A model generated the notes under the pieces. The model was not told where the DNA came from. It worked only from the letters and a program-made list of their open reading frames with translations, and did not search any database. From Nothopassalora personata (Eukaryota > Ascomycota > Dothideomycetes > Mycosphaerellales > Mycosphaerellaceae): a DNA stretch of 64,000 nucleotides. Position numbers and translations under genes: made by a program. Of this stretch, positions 52,850 through 63,944 are shown piece by piece (position 1 is the first letter of the stretch; every line of letters starts with the position of its first letter). Location: the NCBI GenBank assembly GCA_033816765.1, contig CM066287.1:4836001-4900000 (forward strand), written 5' to 3'.

Positions 52850-55800
52850 TGCAACACTTAGGCTTACGCATCGACATTAAACACAGTTTTCTAGACATAA
52901 GCAATCGTTAACGGACATAAGACTAGTGTTATAATCGACTTAGGAGTAGCGGGGAATTTTATCTCCGAGTCTTTTATAAGAAGAAACGGGTTAGCTACCC
53001 TAAAGAAGAAATGGGGGTACGAGTTAATCGCGGTAAACGGATCATCGTTACCTAGCGTAGAATAGGAGACGATACTATTGCTACTAGCTATCTAACAGTA
53101 CTACGAGAATATTACCTTAGATGTTACTAATATAGCTAGTTATAACATAGTATTAGGTATGCCTTAGTTAAGAAAGCACAATCTAGTAATCGACTAGAGA
53201 AGAGGAGTACTTACATTTAGGGAACGCGATTGCGTTGTCGACATTCAGCCTACGTAGTAGTAGCGTTTACTAGTAGATAAGGTAAGGAAACAGCTAAACG
53301 AGATACAGCTTACGCCGAATAGAAGGATAGAAGAACTACCTTCGACCGGGATAGACACTAGCGTAGGGCCGCCGGGTTACGAAGTTACTAGAAGTGATAG
53401 AAGTAACGCACTATCGAAGAATACTAACATCTTAGAGTTAAGTATTCCTAAGGAGTATCGCAAGTAGTCGCGACTCTTTAAAGAGGAGAGAGGCAAAACC
53501 GCCTTACCTAAGCACCGCCTATAGGATTACAAGATTAACATTTAGCTAGGGAAAGAGCCTCTATAGGGACCCCTATATTAAATGTCTAAGAAAGAGCTAT
53601 AGACCCTATAAGAATAGCTAAAGGAGAAGCTAGCTAAGGAATAGATAAGAAGATCTACCTTAAGTGTAGGAACTCTATATATGTTCGTTCTAAAAGTAAA
53701 CGGGAAGTTACGACTCGTATAAGACTATAGGAAGTTAAACGAGATTACGATTAAGAACCGATACCCGCTACCTAACATCGAAGAAGCATAAGATAGATTA
53801 ACCGGATCGGACTAGTACACGAAGATTAACCTACGAGATGCCTTCTATGCTATACGAATGGTAGAAGGAGAAGAATAGAAAACTGCTTTTAGGATAAGAT
53901 ACGGACTCTACGAATTCTTAGTTATGCTAATGGGATTAACTAATGCACCCGCATCCTACTAGGACCTTGTTAACGAAACACTTAGAGACCTACTCGACGT
54001 ATACGTTATCGCCTACATAGACGACATACTAGTCTATATAAAAGGATCCCTATAGGAACACATAAGACAAGTCTAGGACGTCTTCGAACGACTTACGCAA
54101 TTAGGATTTAAGACAGCACCCGAGAAATGCGAATTCCATAAGAAAGAAGTTAAATTCTTAGGCTTCATTATTAGCACTATAGGGATAACGATCGACCCTA
54201 CGAAGACATAGTCAATTAGAGAGTAGCTAGAACCGAAAACAGTTAAGAACGTACAATTATTCCTTAGACTAACGAACTATAACCGGAAATTCATTAAGGA
54301 CTATTTAAAGATAGCAGCACTAATAACGATGCTTATAAGAAAGAACGTTACTTAGAAATAGGGAAAGGAACAGATTAAAGCATTTAAGAAACTTAAGGAA
54401 TAATGCGCTTTAGCCCCTACGCTTCGACTATTCGATAGTAGTAAGGAAGTCTACATCGAGACCGATGCGTCTAATATAGCAATAGGCGCGTGTTTAACAT
54501 AGATATACGATGGGTAGAGACACCTAGTAGCCTATTACTCCCGGAAAATGACTATAGCGGAACAGAACTACGACATCTATAATAAAGAGCTTCTAGCCAT
54601 TGTTACTACTATGCAACATTAGAGAGTATATGTCGAGGGCCTACCGAAGTTAACGATTCTTTCTAACTATAAGAATCTTACGTACTTCACGACGACGAAA
54701 GAACTTACTCGAAGGCAAGCCCGCTGGTCGGAGCTGCTAGGACAGTATAAGTTCGAAATTAAATATACTCTAGGACGAGAGAATAGCCGCGCCGACGCGC
54801 TAAGCCGAAGAAGCGACTATATAGAAGGAAAAGAACTAGTGCAACACAAAATACTAAAGATAAACCCCGACGGAAGTCTTAGTACTAACATAAGAGAATT
54901 TAATAACATCGTACGGATATTAGACGATAGGGACGAACAATTCCCTATATCGTAAGGAAAATACTAGGTACTAAAGGATCGAGAAGAAGAATGTATACGA
55001 TAACATTACGACGGACCAACTTATAGGTACCCTAGAACTTTAAAAACAATAGACCTAATATAGCGCAGTTTCTCATTTCTATAAATGAGACTTAAGGTGT
55101 CACGCTATATTAAACAATACGTACACTACTAACGGAACAAGGCTACGAGATATGTAAGATACGGTTACCTACAGTTTAGGACACTACCGACGAAGCTATA
55201 GGACGAAGTTACAATAGACTTTATTACGAAACTCCTACCGTTAAGAGACTAGGTTACGAAACAACCATACGACATAATACTAGTTATAGTTAATAGACTT
55301 ATAAAATACGTACACTTTATTCCTACATCGGAAACATATAATGTAGAGTAGCTCGGATACCTCGTACTAGATAGACTTATCCGATACTACGGATTCCCCT
55401 AAGCGTTTATAACGGATAGAGATAAGCTATTTACATTAAATTACTAGAAGACGCTTATAGGAACGATCGGAATTAAACATAAGCTATTAATAGTATATTA
55501 TCCGGAGATAGACGGATAAACCGAAAGGATAAATTAAACGCTAGAACAATACCTACGACACTACATTAACTACGTATAAGACAATTAGGTTTCATTACTA
55601 CCAATAGCGCAGATTGCACTAAATAACTACAAATTAGAGACAACTTTAACGACGCTATTCTATGCGAACTTTAGTAAAGATCCTAACCTATTCGGAACAC
55701 CTAGATCCTATCTATAGGCCGAGAGAGCAATTGTAACGACGGATACTCTTAAAGAAGTGCATAAAGAAGCACGTAAGGCGATCGAAGATGCATAACGAAA

Positions 55801-55855
55801 ACTATCTTAATAACGGTAGGACACGAGAAAAATAGCACCTCTACTAAAAGAGGGG
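52850..55855 (+). pseudogene. Gypsy C pol remnant, part 1
   Basis: The plus frame broken by TAG holds protease (about 52890-53160), reverse transcriptase with AYIDDILVY near 54013-54035, RNase H near 54440-54760 and integrase near 55000-55790. It is interrupted in the linker after integrase by B2 and resumes at 62449 in frame. Confidence 0.88.
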
Positions 55856-55860
55856 GATAA

Positions 55861-56057
55861 TGTTAAGGGGATGTCGTAAAATATAGCACGCCTACGACCT
55901 ACTAGTCGTAGATGAACTAATTCTTGCCTTTTATTTAAGACGCATCGCGCGTCGTAAGGTGTACTTATACGTGTTACGTACGGCTTAGTAGCCGGTCGCG
56001 ACCGTATATTACATATAAGGCTATATATAGGGGTTAGCTACTAGGCTGCCCCTTATA
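55861..56057 (-). repeat. 3' LTR of Gypsy B2 (197 bp)
   Basis: TGTTAAGGGG...CCCCTTATA; inverted ends TGTTAAGGGG/CCCCTTA(A/T). Confidence 0.9.
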
Positions 56058-56094
56058 ATTGCCTCCCCTCCCGTGCGAGCTGTCCTTAGCTCGC
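56058..56094. promoter_or_regulatory. B2 polypurine tract and adjacent hairpin
   Basis: ATTGCCTCCCCTCCC is the reverse complement of the tract. The inverted repeat GCGAGCT (56075-56081) and AGCTCGC (56088-56094) with centre GTCCTT follows. It occupies the same place as the palindromes in A1, C and D. Confidence 0.65.
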
Positions 56095-56230
56095 TAGTTA
56101 CTACGTAGAGGCTCCTATGTACTTCTAGAACTATAGTTACTATACGGCCTATATACGGGTTGCGTACGTGTCGTTATGTAGGTGTAGGTGAGTGAGGCTT
56201 AGTTACTATGCCGACGTAGCTAGTTAGGGG

Positions 56231-56237
56231 TATAAAA
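56231..56237 (+). promoter_or_regulatory. TATA-like box for B2 accessory gene
   Basis: TATAAAA lies 128 bp before the accessory ATG at 56359, on the strand opposite to the element's sense. Confidence 0.45.
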
Positions 56238-56358
56238 CTCTAGCCTAACCTAGCCCTTTCTTAGTACGCTCCCTAGCTTATTACCTTCGCTACACTACTA
56301 CTACGCACCCCTACCGCACTATTATCGTAAGCGCCTTGCTAGTATTATTATTATTATT

Positions 56359-57350
56359 ATGTCTACCGTGCCCTCCCCGCTACTGTTCTCCGGCCGCTCC
56401 GCCTCCTCTAGTAGTACTAGTAGCGATAGTACTACTAACACCGTAGAAGACGAGCGCCGCTAGGCGGCTCTAGTACGCGACGCCCCTAGAACGCCTAGTA
56501 GTCGCAAGCGACTAGCATCACCCTCGTAGCTACCAACCCCTCGCTAGCTACTAAGCTCTCGTAGAGAATTAATATATATATACGGTGCCTCCCATACTTC
56601 GTTAGGGGTAAGTCTCTACGCGCGTCGCCTACGATTCGTATACTAACCACTTACTAGACGAGGCCGATAACTGTAATAGTGTTACTACCGGCAAGCTCCT
56701 AAAGAAGTGTAGCCGCTATAGGCGTAGTAAATATAGCTACGTGCCTAACACTAGCTACGCTATCGCCTCGCTAGTAAGCCGCCTACGTGCCGCGCGGTCC
56801 TAGCGCGACTTCCTTACGGCTATAATGGGCTAGGCGCCTATAGACCTCTAGTAGTAGGAGCTAGTAGAGTAGATCCGCCTATATGCCTAGCTAGGTAACG
56901 ACATTAAGGAGGTAAGTCGCTACTTCGCTCGTGCGAGTCGACTACTACTCGCGGGGGAGGGCTCTAGTGCGTCCCCTATGCTTCGGCTAACCCTTTCTAT
57001 AGGCTATTAGGCAGTTTAATGCCTATAAGCACAAGCGTGCCGGGGAGACCCGTATACGTACCTCCGCCGCCGCCGCTACTACTGCCGCCGCCCCCGCCGC
57101 CGAAGCCCTCGCGCTCTAGTAGGAGTAGAACCGCGCCCTTAATAGGCTGTTCGAACTCGGCCGCGCCGTAAGTCGTATGTTCCTCGCCTACGTGTACCCT
57201 ACTAACCGTAGTCCCAGTTCCTATAGGCGTAGAACATCGATACTACCGCCGCCGACTAGGCATTCTTACCTAAGTTACTACGTAACGACAACTAAGGCGC
57301 TCGCCTTATACGCTACTCGCGGGCTCCTCGCCTACTACTACTCTACGTAG
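56359..57350 (+). pseudogene. Antisense accessory gene of Gypsy B2 with two introns
   Basis: The plus strand is antisense to B2 gag-pol. Exons are inferred at 56359-56607, 56663-56911 and 57015-57350. Intron 1 starts GTAAGT and has a TACTAAC branch site at 56641. Intron 2 starts GTAAGT, has GCTAAC near 56986 and ends GGCAG. Both are phase 0. Exon 1 is Ser/Thr/Arg-rich (MSTVPSPLLFSGRSASSSS). Exon 2 carries KKCSRYRRSKYSYVP, a RIPed C-x2-C-x5-C motif, then a helical segment. Exon 3 is Ala-rich with NRALNRLFELGRAVSRM. Internal TAG codons are of RIP type. The protein is unidentified. It is analogous in place, strand and Cys motif to the A1, C and D genes, though their overall sequences differ. Confidence 0.65.
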
Positions 57351-57445
57351 CCCCTAGTAGGCGCGCTACTCTTTAGCTTTTGTTTTGTTTATAGTTAAGA
57401 AAAGTTTTATTTATACTCTAGTACTAGTCTTATTTACTTCTCCTT

Positions 57446-60400
57446 AACGCCTTATAGTCGGCTACTATGCGATCCGCATTCGCGAGGCCCTCCGCCGGTT
57501 CCTAGCTATTATACTCCTCTAGCTAGTCCTTCTACTAGACTAGATACTATAGCTTCACCTTACGCTTACGCCTATCTAGTACTACCTCTACCTTATACTC
57601 TCCGTCCTTATTAGCTAGAGGGGGTACGGGTCTATCCTTATCGCTACCGATATACGGCTCGAGGAGAGAGACATAGAAGACGTTATAGAGCCTTAAGTCG
57701 GCTAGTAGCGCTAGGCGGTACGCCTACGAACCGATAGCGTCCGTAATGCGGTATAGGCCGATGAACTTCGGACCTATCTTCTTCTTTAGTACTACTAACT
57801 TAAGGTTCTTCGTTAATAATAGGACTAAGTTACCTACGCGGTAGGTCTTAGCTTAGTAGGTCTTATTATAGTAGCGAGCCTAGCTTTCTACTATAGCCTT
57901 CTATCGCTCCTCGAGTGTAGCGCGTAGTTTTTGTATACGACTCGTAGCTATTACCGCTACTAGTACTTCCCCCCCCTAGGTCTCGTCTCGAGATTTAGTT
58001 AGTATAGGGGTAATCTTAGGTCGCTAACCGTACGCTATTTCGAACGGACTTATCCGTAGTGTTAGGTAGATACTGTTATTAGCTACGAATTTAGCAACTA
58101 TAAGCTACTTAGCCTACTTAGTTTAATTGTCACTATAGTAATAACGAAGGTATTATTCGAGGGTTTAGTTTACCCTCTTAGTTTAGCCGTTAGTCTAAGG
58201 GTGAAAGGCCGTAGATAGCTTACGCTTTATACGCGCCTCGAAGTAGAAGTCACTCTAAAACTAACTAGTAAAGACCGGACCTCGGTCGCTTACTATGCCT
58301 AACGGGATACTATAGTGTCGCACGACTTTGTCTCGTAGGAGCCTCGTAAGCTCTACGGCTGTATAAGTCTTCGTCGTCGGGATATATAAGCTCATTTTTA
58401 AGTAGCGATCGACTATTACTAGGATCGCATTATACACGCAACCGGCTCGCGTGCTTAGAGGTAGGTCCGTAATAAAATCCATAGTAATTTCCTACTACGG
58501 TCGCTCCGGTCTAGGAAGCGGTTATAGCCTACTATAGGGTCGATAGCGTTTAGCCTTCGAACCCTAGTAGGTTCTATAGGCTTAGACGTATTGCTTTACG
58601 TCCGTACTAAGTAAGTCCTACTAATAATTACGTCGTAATAGCTCTTTAGTCTTAGTCCTTCTAAAGTAACCCGCGAGGACGTCGTCGTAGTATATACGAA
58701 TTAGATACGACCTAATTGCGTAATCCCTAGGTACTACGATCGCGTCTCCGTAGTATATAAGGTTATCCTTTATATACTATCCCTTAGCGTCCCTCGCGCT
58801 TAGCGCCTACGCTAAGTATGCGATACACTAGTCGTCTTACTACTACGCGATCTTTATTAAGAGTAGGATTAACTCACCCGTCGAGCTATAAGCTTAATCC
58901 TATATTACTGTAGCGTATACTACTACTAGTAACGACGGCTTATCTTAATAGGGAAGGTTACCTCTCCGTACTACTATTACCGCGCCTATGTTGCCCTATA
59001 TCGCCTCGTAGGTAGTAAGCGCGCGCTTTACCGTCGGCTCGCTTATCCCTTCTAGAGACTCCTTCTAGAAAGATAGCTTACTTTACAAGGTAGGTAGTAA
59101 GTTCGAAGTTTGTTACGTTATAGCTACGTAGTTACTACGTCTCGAAGGCGCGTCGGCTAGGTTAGTCTTACCTAGCCGATGCTCTACTATAAAATTAAAA
59201 GACTATAGGAACGTAGCCTATCGAGCTTACCGCCTATTTAGCTACTTTACTATTATAAAGCCCTATAGGTTAGCGTAGTCGACTAGTACTCGCACCGTAT
59301 ACGTAGCGCCCTCTAAGTATAGCCTCTAATGCTTAAAAGCCTTAACTACTGTAAGTAGCTCCTAATCGTACGTCTCGTAGTTACACTCGGCCAGTATTAT
59401 CTTACGTAAATAGAACACGATAGGATGCTACTTAGTACTAAACAATTAGGATATAATACCTACGATCGCGAAACCTAAGGCATCCGTCTCGACTCGCGTA
59501 CGTAGCGTAGGATCGAAGTGCCTAAGTATTAGTACACCTAAGAATCCGGCCTTAAGCTATCGAAACGCCTACTCTTCGCTTAAGGTCTACGTAAGAGGGC
59601 CGTGCTTCTTACCGTTCTTAGATCCCTTTATTAGGTCCGTTAGGGGCTTGTAGACCCTTAAGTATCCTTCTATAAAACGCCGGTAGAAGTTATAAAACCT
59701 AAGGAAGGACTAGACCTTATAAAAGGTCGTAGTTATAGGCTATTCCTCGATAGCGGCTACCCTACTCCTATCTATCGACACGCCTACGGCGCTTACGACA
59801 AACCTAAGGAACTCTACACTCTCCTAGAAGAAGTGACACTTCTTAGGGTTTACGAATAGGGTAAACTTTCGTAGCCTCTCTAGTACCGCGCGTACGGCTC
59901 GTACGTGTACCTTACGCGTCTCGCTATAGATAAGGATATTATCTAGGTAGACTACGTAAATGTTATTAACTAAGCCGGTTAGCGCCTTGTTAATATACCC
60001 TTAAAAGGTTGCCGGTGCGTTAGTTAACCCGAACGGCATTACTAGGTACTCGTAGTATCCGTATCGCGTGCGAAACGTAGTCTTCTACTTATCGCCTCGC
60101 TTAATAGGGATACGATAGTAGGCGTCCTTTAAATCGATTATAGTAAAGAACCTAGAACCTAATAGCCTATCTAGCGTCTCGCTAATTAGGGGTAGGGGGT
60201 ATCGGTTCTTTACTATAATCTCATTTAGGCCTCTATAATTAACATAGAGCCTAAGAGTACTATTCTTCTTTAGTACGAACAGGATAGGCGCACCCGCCTC
60301 GCTTACGGACCGCCTAATCCACCCCTTCTCTATTACTTACGTAAGGTACTCCTTTAAGGCCTCTAACTTAGTTAAGGACTAGTAGTATAGCGGCTTAAAA

Positions 60401-62246
60401 GGGGGTTTCTTTCCTTTAACGAGATTAATCGTATACTTAACCCCGTCGGGCATCTTACGCTTCGCCTACTTATTAGGTGCGTATACATCTCGGAAGTCTA
60501 TAAATGCTTTAGGCTACGAGGGGCCCTCTCCTTTAGGTACTACTATAGCAATAGCCCGAACACTTATCGTATAAACCTGCTTTAAGCTCTCGAGATCCTT
60601 AAGGAACTCGCGTACGTTACGCTACTAAACCGTAGGCGTCTCTATACCGTAGTACTACTAGTTATCCTTATCGGCCTTTACTATCCGATTACGATACCGC
60701 TAGGGTCTACCTAAAATCACTAATGGCCTACCTATAGGCACCGCGTAGTAGATAGCGTTACTTACGCGCTCTACTCCCGCGTTATTAGCGAGTCGTAGCC
60801 GAACCGTAAAGGCGCCGTAGCAATACCCTAGGTTATACGTATACGACTCTAACTTCGGTAGCCTTACCCTATTAATAGGTTACATTTAATGTCGGAGTAT
60901 ATACTTATACGATACTAGGCTAAGATCCGTACAGTTATCTAGGAGAAACGTAGCCTCGCAAAAGCCCTTACGAGTCTCGACTACGCCTCGCAAGTGACGC
61001 GCTAGACACGTATCTACTCGCCTTAAGGGGTCGACTTTAGGAAAACTCGGACTTAGGAGCGACCTACTTATAGTCCTCTACCTTTTCCCTAGTCGCTACC
61101 CTTCTTAGTTAGAGCCTTCGTAGCGTCTACCCTACGAACCGCTTACGCGTTACGGTCCTTCTATAGGTACCTATTCGGGCAATCCGTCTTAATGTAACCC
61201 TTCTTATAGCATCTATAGCACTCCGCTTTAGTCCTATCGAAGGTTATAGACGATCCGCCGGCGTCCCGCTAGTAACTCGTACCCGGGTCGCGCGACGCCT
61301 AACTATACTTCTACTACTTTGAGCTACGATCGCTTCGCCCTTAGTCTCTCGCCTACGGCGACTATGCTACCCGCGGTCGTGCCCTCCGCTACTACGCTCC
61401 GTACTTTTAATACGCGAAGCTAGGATTACTAGTTCCTCTTTAGTTATTAGGATGTTATAAAACTTAACGATTGCGGACCGTAGGCTAGGCGTAAGCTTAG
61501 CGAGTATATGTCGCACGCGTTACGCCTCCGTATAGTCCCCTAACTAATCCTCTATAACATCTAGCTTAGTCGTAAACTAACGTACTATCTAGTTGTCCTT
61601 CTATTTTACCGCCTTATACTCTAACATTACGTTAAGCACGCGGTTTATAGGATTACCGTATACGTCTCAATAGAACTCCTTAAAGTCCTAGTATATATAC
61701 CCTTTAAGGTTAAGGACGCTATAGTTAGCGTACTATCGCTCACTTGCCTCTCCGCTTAGGTACATAACCCTATATAGGACCTTTAACTCGTTCGTCGTAT
61801 ACGTGCCGCCTAAGAGGGTAAAGATAAGAGAGAGCTCCCTTAGGAATACCCGTGCTTTCTTAATCGAGTCCCCTCTAAAAGGCGTAGGTTCTTTAAGACG
61901 TAAACGTGTCGTATGCGATGCAACCGCGCCTCGAGCTACGATATTATCGTTAGTTACTATAGATAGAGGAGGGGGAGGGGGAGTAGGGGATAGTTCTCCG
62001 CCGGATTCGCCCTAAGGGTCCGCCGGCGGCACGCTTACGTCCCGTAAGATCTCTAACTGTTTAATCTCCCTCTATATCTCCTTCTCCTTAACCTCTGCCC
62101 GAAGGGCATCCCTCCTTACGACTAAGGCTACACGCCTCGCTTATTACTAGGCCCTAGGGCTTAGGGGAGCCGTAGGCGTAGCGCTACTATCGTCGCGTTC
62201 GGACTCTATAGCGTATATAGATTGTAACGAAGAGAAGAATTAGAAC
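57446..62246 (-). pseudogene. Gypsy B2 gag-pol remnant
   Basis: Minus strand. An integrase fragment is open at 58261-58482 (MDFITDLPLS...IVSDRGPVFTS), identical to B1. The remaining frame is broken by RIP stops; pol occupies roughly 57450-60600 and gag roughly 60600-62200. The domain limits in gag were not resolved. Confidence 0.8.
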
Positions 62247-62443
62247 TATTAAGGGGATGTCGCAATGTATAGCACGCCTACGACCTACTAGTCGTAGATG
62301 AACTAATTCTTGCCTTTTATTTAAGACGCATCGCGCGTCGCAAGATGTACTTATGCGTGTTACGTGCGGCTTAGTAGCCGGTCGCGACCGCATGTTATAT
62401 ATAAGGCTACATGTAGGGGTTAGCTACTAGGCTACCCCTTATA
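62247..62443 (-). repeat. 5' LTR of Gypsy B2 (197 bp)
   Basis: TATTAAGGGG...CCCCTTATA, followed by the second GATAA. Confidence 0.9.
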
Positions 62444-62448
62444 GATAA

Positions 62449-62830
62449 GGTCTATCTCCTCATAAAAAACTTAAGAACAAGAAGATAGACTAAAAAACTG
62501 GATTACGTTAAGGTCGGACTATTTTTAATCGATAAAGTCGTAGGACTAGTTAACTATCGACTACGACTACTACTAGACGCAAAAATCCACCTAGTCTTCT
62601 ATATCTCTAAGTTGGAACCCGTAGACACCGAAACACCCTACTAGGAAAGCTTCCATTTCGAGCCGGAAGTAGAGAACGAATTTGAAGTCAAAAGAATCCT
62701 AGATAAGAAAGGTTAGCGATACCTTATTAAGTGGAAAGGATACGACGAATTAGAAAATACCTAGGAACTAAAAGAGAATCTACACAACTGTTAGCAAAAA
62801 ATCTAGGAATACTACAAAAAGAAACGGCCA
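62449..62830 (+). pseudogene. Gypsy C pol remnant, part 2 (chromodomain end)
   Basis: Resumes GGTCTATCTCC in frame after B2, with KVYLLIKNLR-type linker sequence and a chromodomain (YLIKWKGYDELENT near 62719-62761). The pol ends before the tRNA-shaped sequence. Confidence 0.8.
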
Positions 62831-62869
62831 GCCGACTAAGTTACCTATTAGCGACTAGTCGGCCGGGAA

Positions 62870-62945
62870 TAGCTAAGGTAGGAATCGAACCTATAACCTC
62901 CTTTCCGAATGGCGGAACGACGCTCTACTATTAAGCTACCTAACT
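62870..62945 (-). tRNA. tRNA-shaped sequence at pol 3' end of element C
   Basis: It is 76 nt on the minus strand. The acceptor stem is AGTTAGG with CTTAGCT (seven pairs, two of them G-U), then TA and a D arm GCTT/GAGC. A short hairpin TTCCG-CCATT-CGGAA stands at the anticodon position. The T arm is ATAGG-TTCGATT-CCTAC (A-C mismatch explained by RIP). A-box and B-box matches (TAGCTTAATAGT, GGTTCGATTCC) are present. Same place and strand as the one in A1 at 3198-3271. The anticodon arm is not canonical, so no isotype is given. Confidence 0.6.
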
Positions 62946-62997
62946 AATTAATAAGGGTAAGGGGAGACTTATAACTTATATTCCCTACTACAACGGG

Positions 62998-63483
62998 CTA
63001 CCTAGTAGAACTACAAGGGACGGAGAAGTCGATCGCGTTGTTAATAAAGTTAATCGAGGACTATACCGTAGAAGAAAGGCTAATAGTCGCATCAGCAGTA
63101 GGATAATCGACGTCCTTAATCTCTCTAGAGGCCTCCATTTCGGCCTCTAAACACTGCGCCTTCTTACGCGCGCGCGCCTCCGCTTAGCGAAGTATTGCCT
63201 TATCCCGCATTAACCGTACTAAGATCTCCGTAAGCTCCTCCTTATCCTTTTCGACCTTTTTCCGGTACTCCTCCCGAGTCCTGTTAAGAGACTCCTAGGA
63301 TAGGTTTACACACTTACGCCCGCGACGAACACACTCCGAACACCGAAGCCGAAAGTTGCCCTCTATAGCGACATAGAATAACCCGTTAAAAAAGCAATAG
63401 TCGTACGCGAGATCCACTAGACGACCGTGTTCGTTAATTTCCTTAGCGAGCCGGAGACGATTTTTAGAAGAAGAAGAAGACAT
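62998..63483 (-). pseudogene. Antisense accessory gene of Gypsy C (Cys motif plus coiled coil)
   Basis: It starts MSSSSSKNRLRLAKEINEHG at 63483 and is open for 62 codons before a RIP-type TAG; total length to the last plausible stop is about 161 codons. YDYC is followed by RCSECVRRGRKC, an intact C-x2-C-x6-C motif and the best-preserved member of the family. The rest is charged and helical (TREEYRKKVEKDKEEL, EARARKKAQCLEAEMEAS). It lies opposite to gag-pol between the tRNA-shaped sequence and the polypurine tract. The motif recalls half of a fungal zinc cluster, but DNA binding is not shown. Function unknown. Confidence 0.72.
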
Positions 63484-63515
63484 CGTTATAGGCTACGAAG
63501 AGGGGACATCGTGTT

Positions 63516-63541
63516 ATCTTATATAAGCTTCGGGACGAAGC
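63516..63541 (-). promoter_or_regulatory. Palindrome and TATA-like sequence upstream of C accessory gene
   Basis: On the accessory strand, GCTTCGTCCCGAAGC (63541-63527) is followed directly by TTATATAAG, then the ATG at 63483 about 45 bp on. This is a plausible antisense promoter. Confidence 0.5.
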
Positions 63542-63547
63542 TAAGCT

Positions 63548-63560
63548 AGAAGGGGGATGG
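63548..63560 (+). promoter_or_regulatory. Polypurine tract of Gypsy C
   Basis: AGAAGGGGGATGG abuts the 3' LTR. Confidence 0.85.
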
Positions 63561-63944
63561 TGTTACGGTTCGGATTAAGCCACGACGGCACGCCTAACTA
63601 TTAGCTATAGAGATCACGTGCGCTACACGAGATCACTCGCTTACTAGTAACTTAGTAATTCGAGATTACTCGCTTACTAGTGACCTAGTGATTCGAGATC
63701 ACTCGCTTACTAGCGATTAAGTGATTAAGACTAAGACTAGCAATGTCTCCTTTATATTTAGGAACGCTAAGAAACCCTTATAGTTCTAATGCGTTTAACT
63801 TATGTTACTATCTCACTAATTAGAATATAACTCTTATTCCTATTATTCATCTTCGCTTAGCTTGCTTCAGCCTCTCTAAAGAATACCGCTACGTAACTTC
63901 ACTTATCTCTCTTTTAAGACTAGCCCTAGAACGGGATAATAACA
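63561..63944 (+). repeat. 3' LTR of Gypsy C (384 bp)
   Basis: Same length and ends as 50431-50814; flanked on the right by CTAAG. Confidence 0.92.

Larger units (their letters stand above)
55861..62443 (-). mobile_element. Complete Gypsy B2 element nested in C
   Basis: Two 197-bp LTRs (55861-56057 and 62247-62443) are flanked by GATAA at 55856-55860 and 62444-62448. The undisturbed target, AGAGGGGGATAAGGTCTATC, is seen in A1 at about 2769-2788. Sense is minus. From high to low coordinates it has 5' LTR, gag, pol, then an antisense accessory gene, polypurine tract and 3' LTR. RIPed. The two LTRs differ almost only by transitions at CA/TG. Confidence 0.92.
50431..63944 (+). mobile_element. Complete Gypsy C element with nested B2
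   Basis: Two 384-bp LTRs (50431-50814 and 63561-63944) are flanked by the target duplication CTAAG at 50426-50430 and 63945-63949. Between them lie gag, pol, a tRNA-shaped sequence, an antisense accessory gene, a palindrome and a polypurine tract. A second full element (B2) is inserted at 55861. Heavily RIPed. LTR differences are mostly C/T and G/A transitions. Confidence 0.92.
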
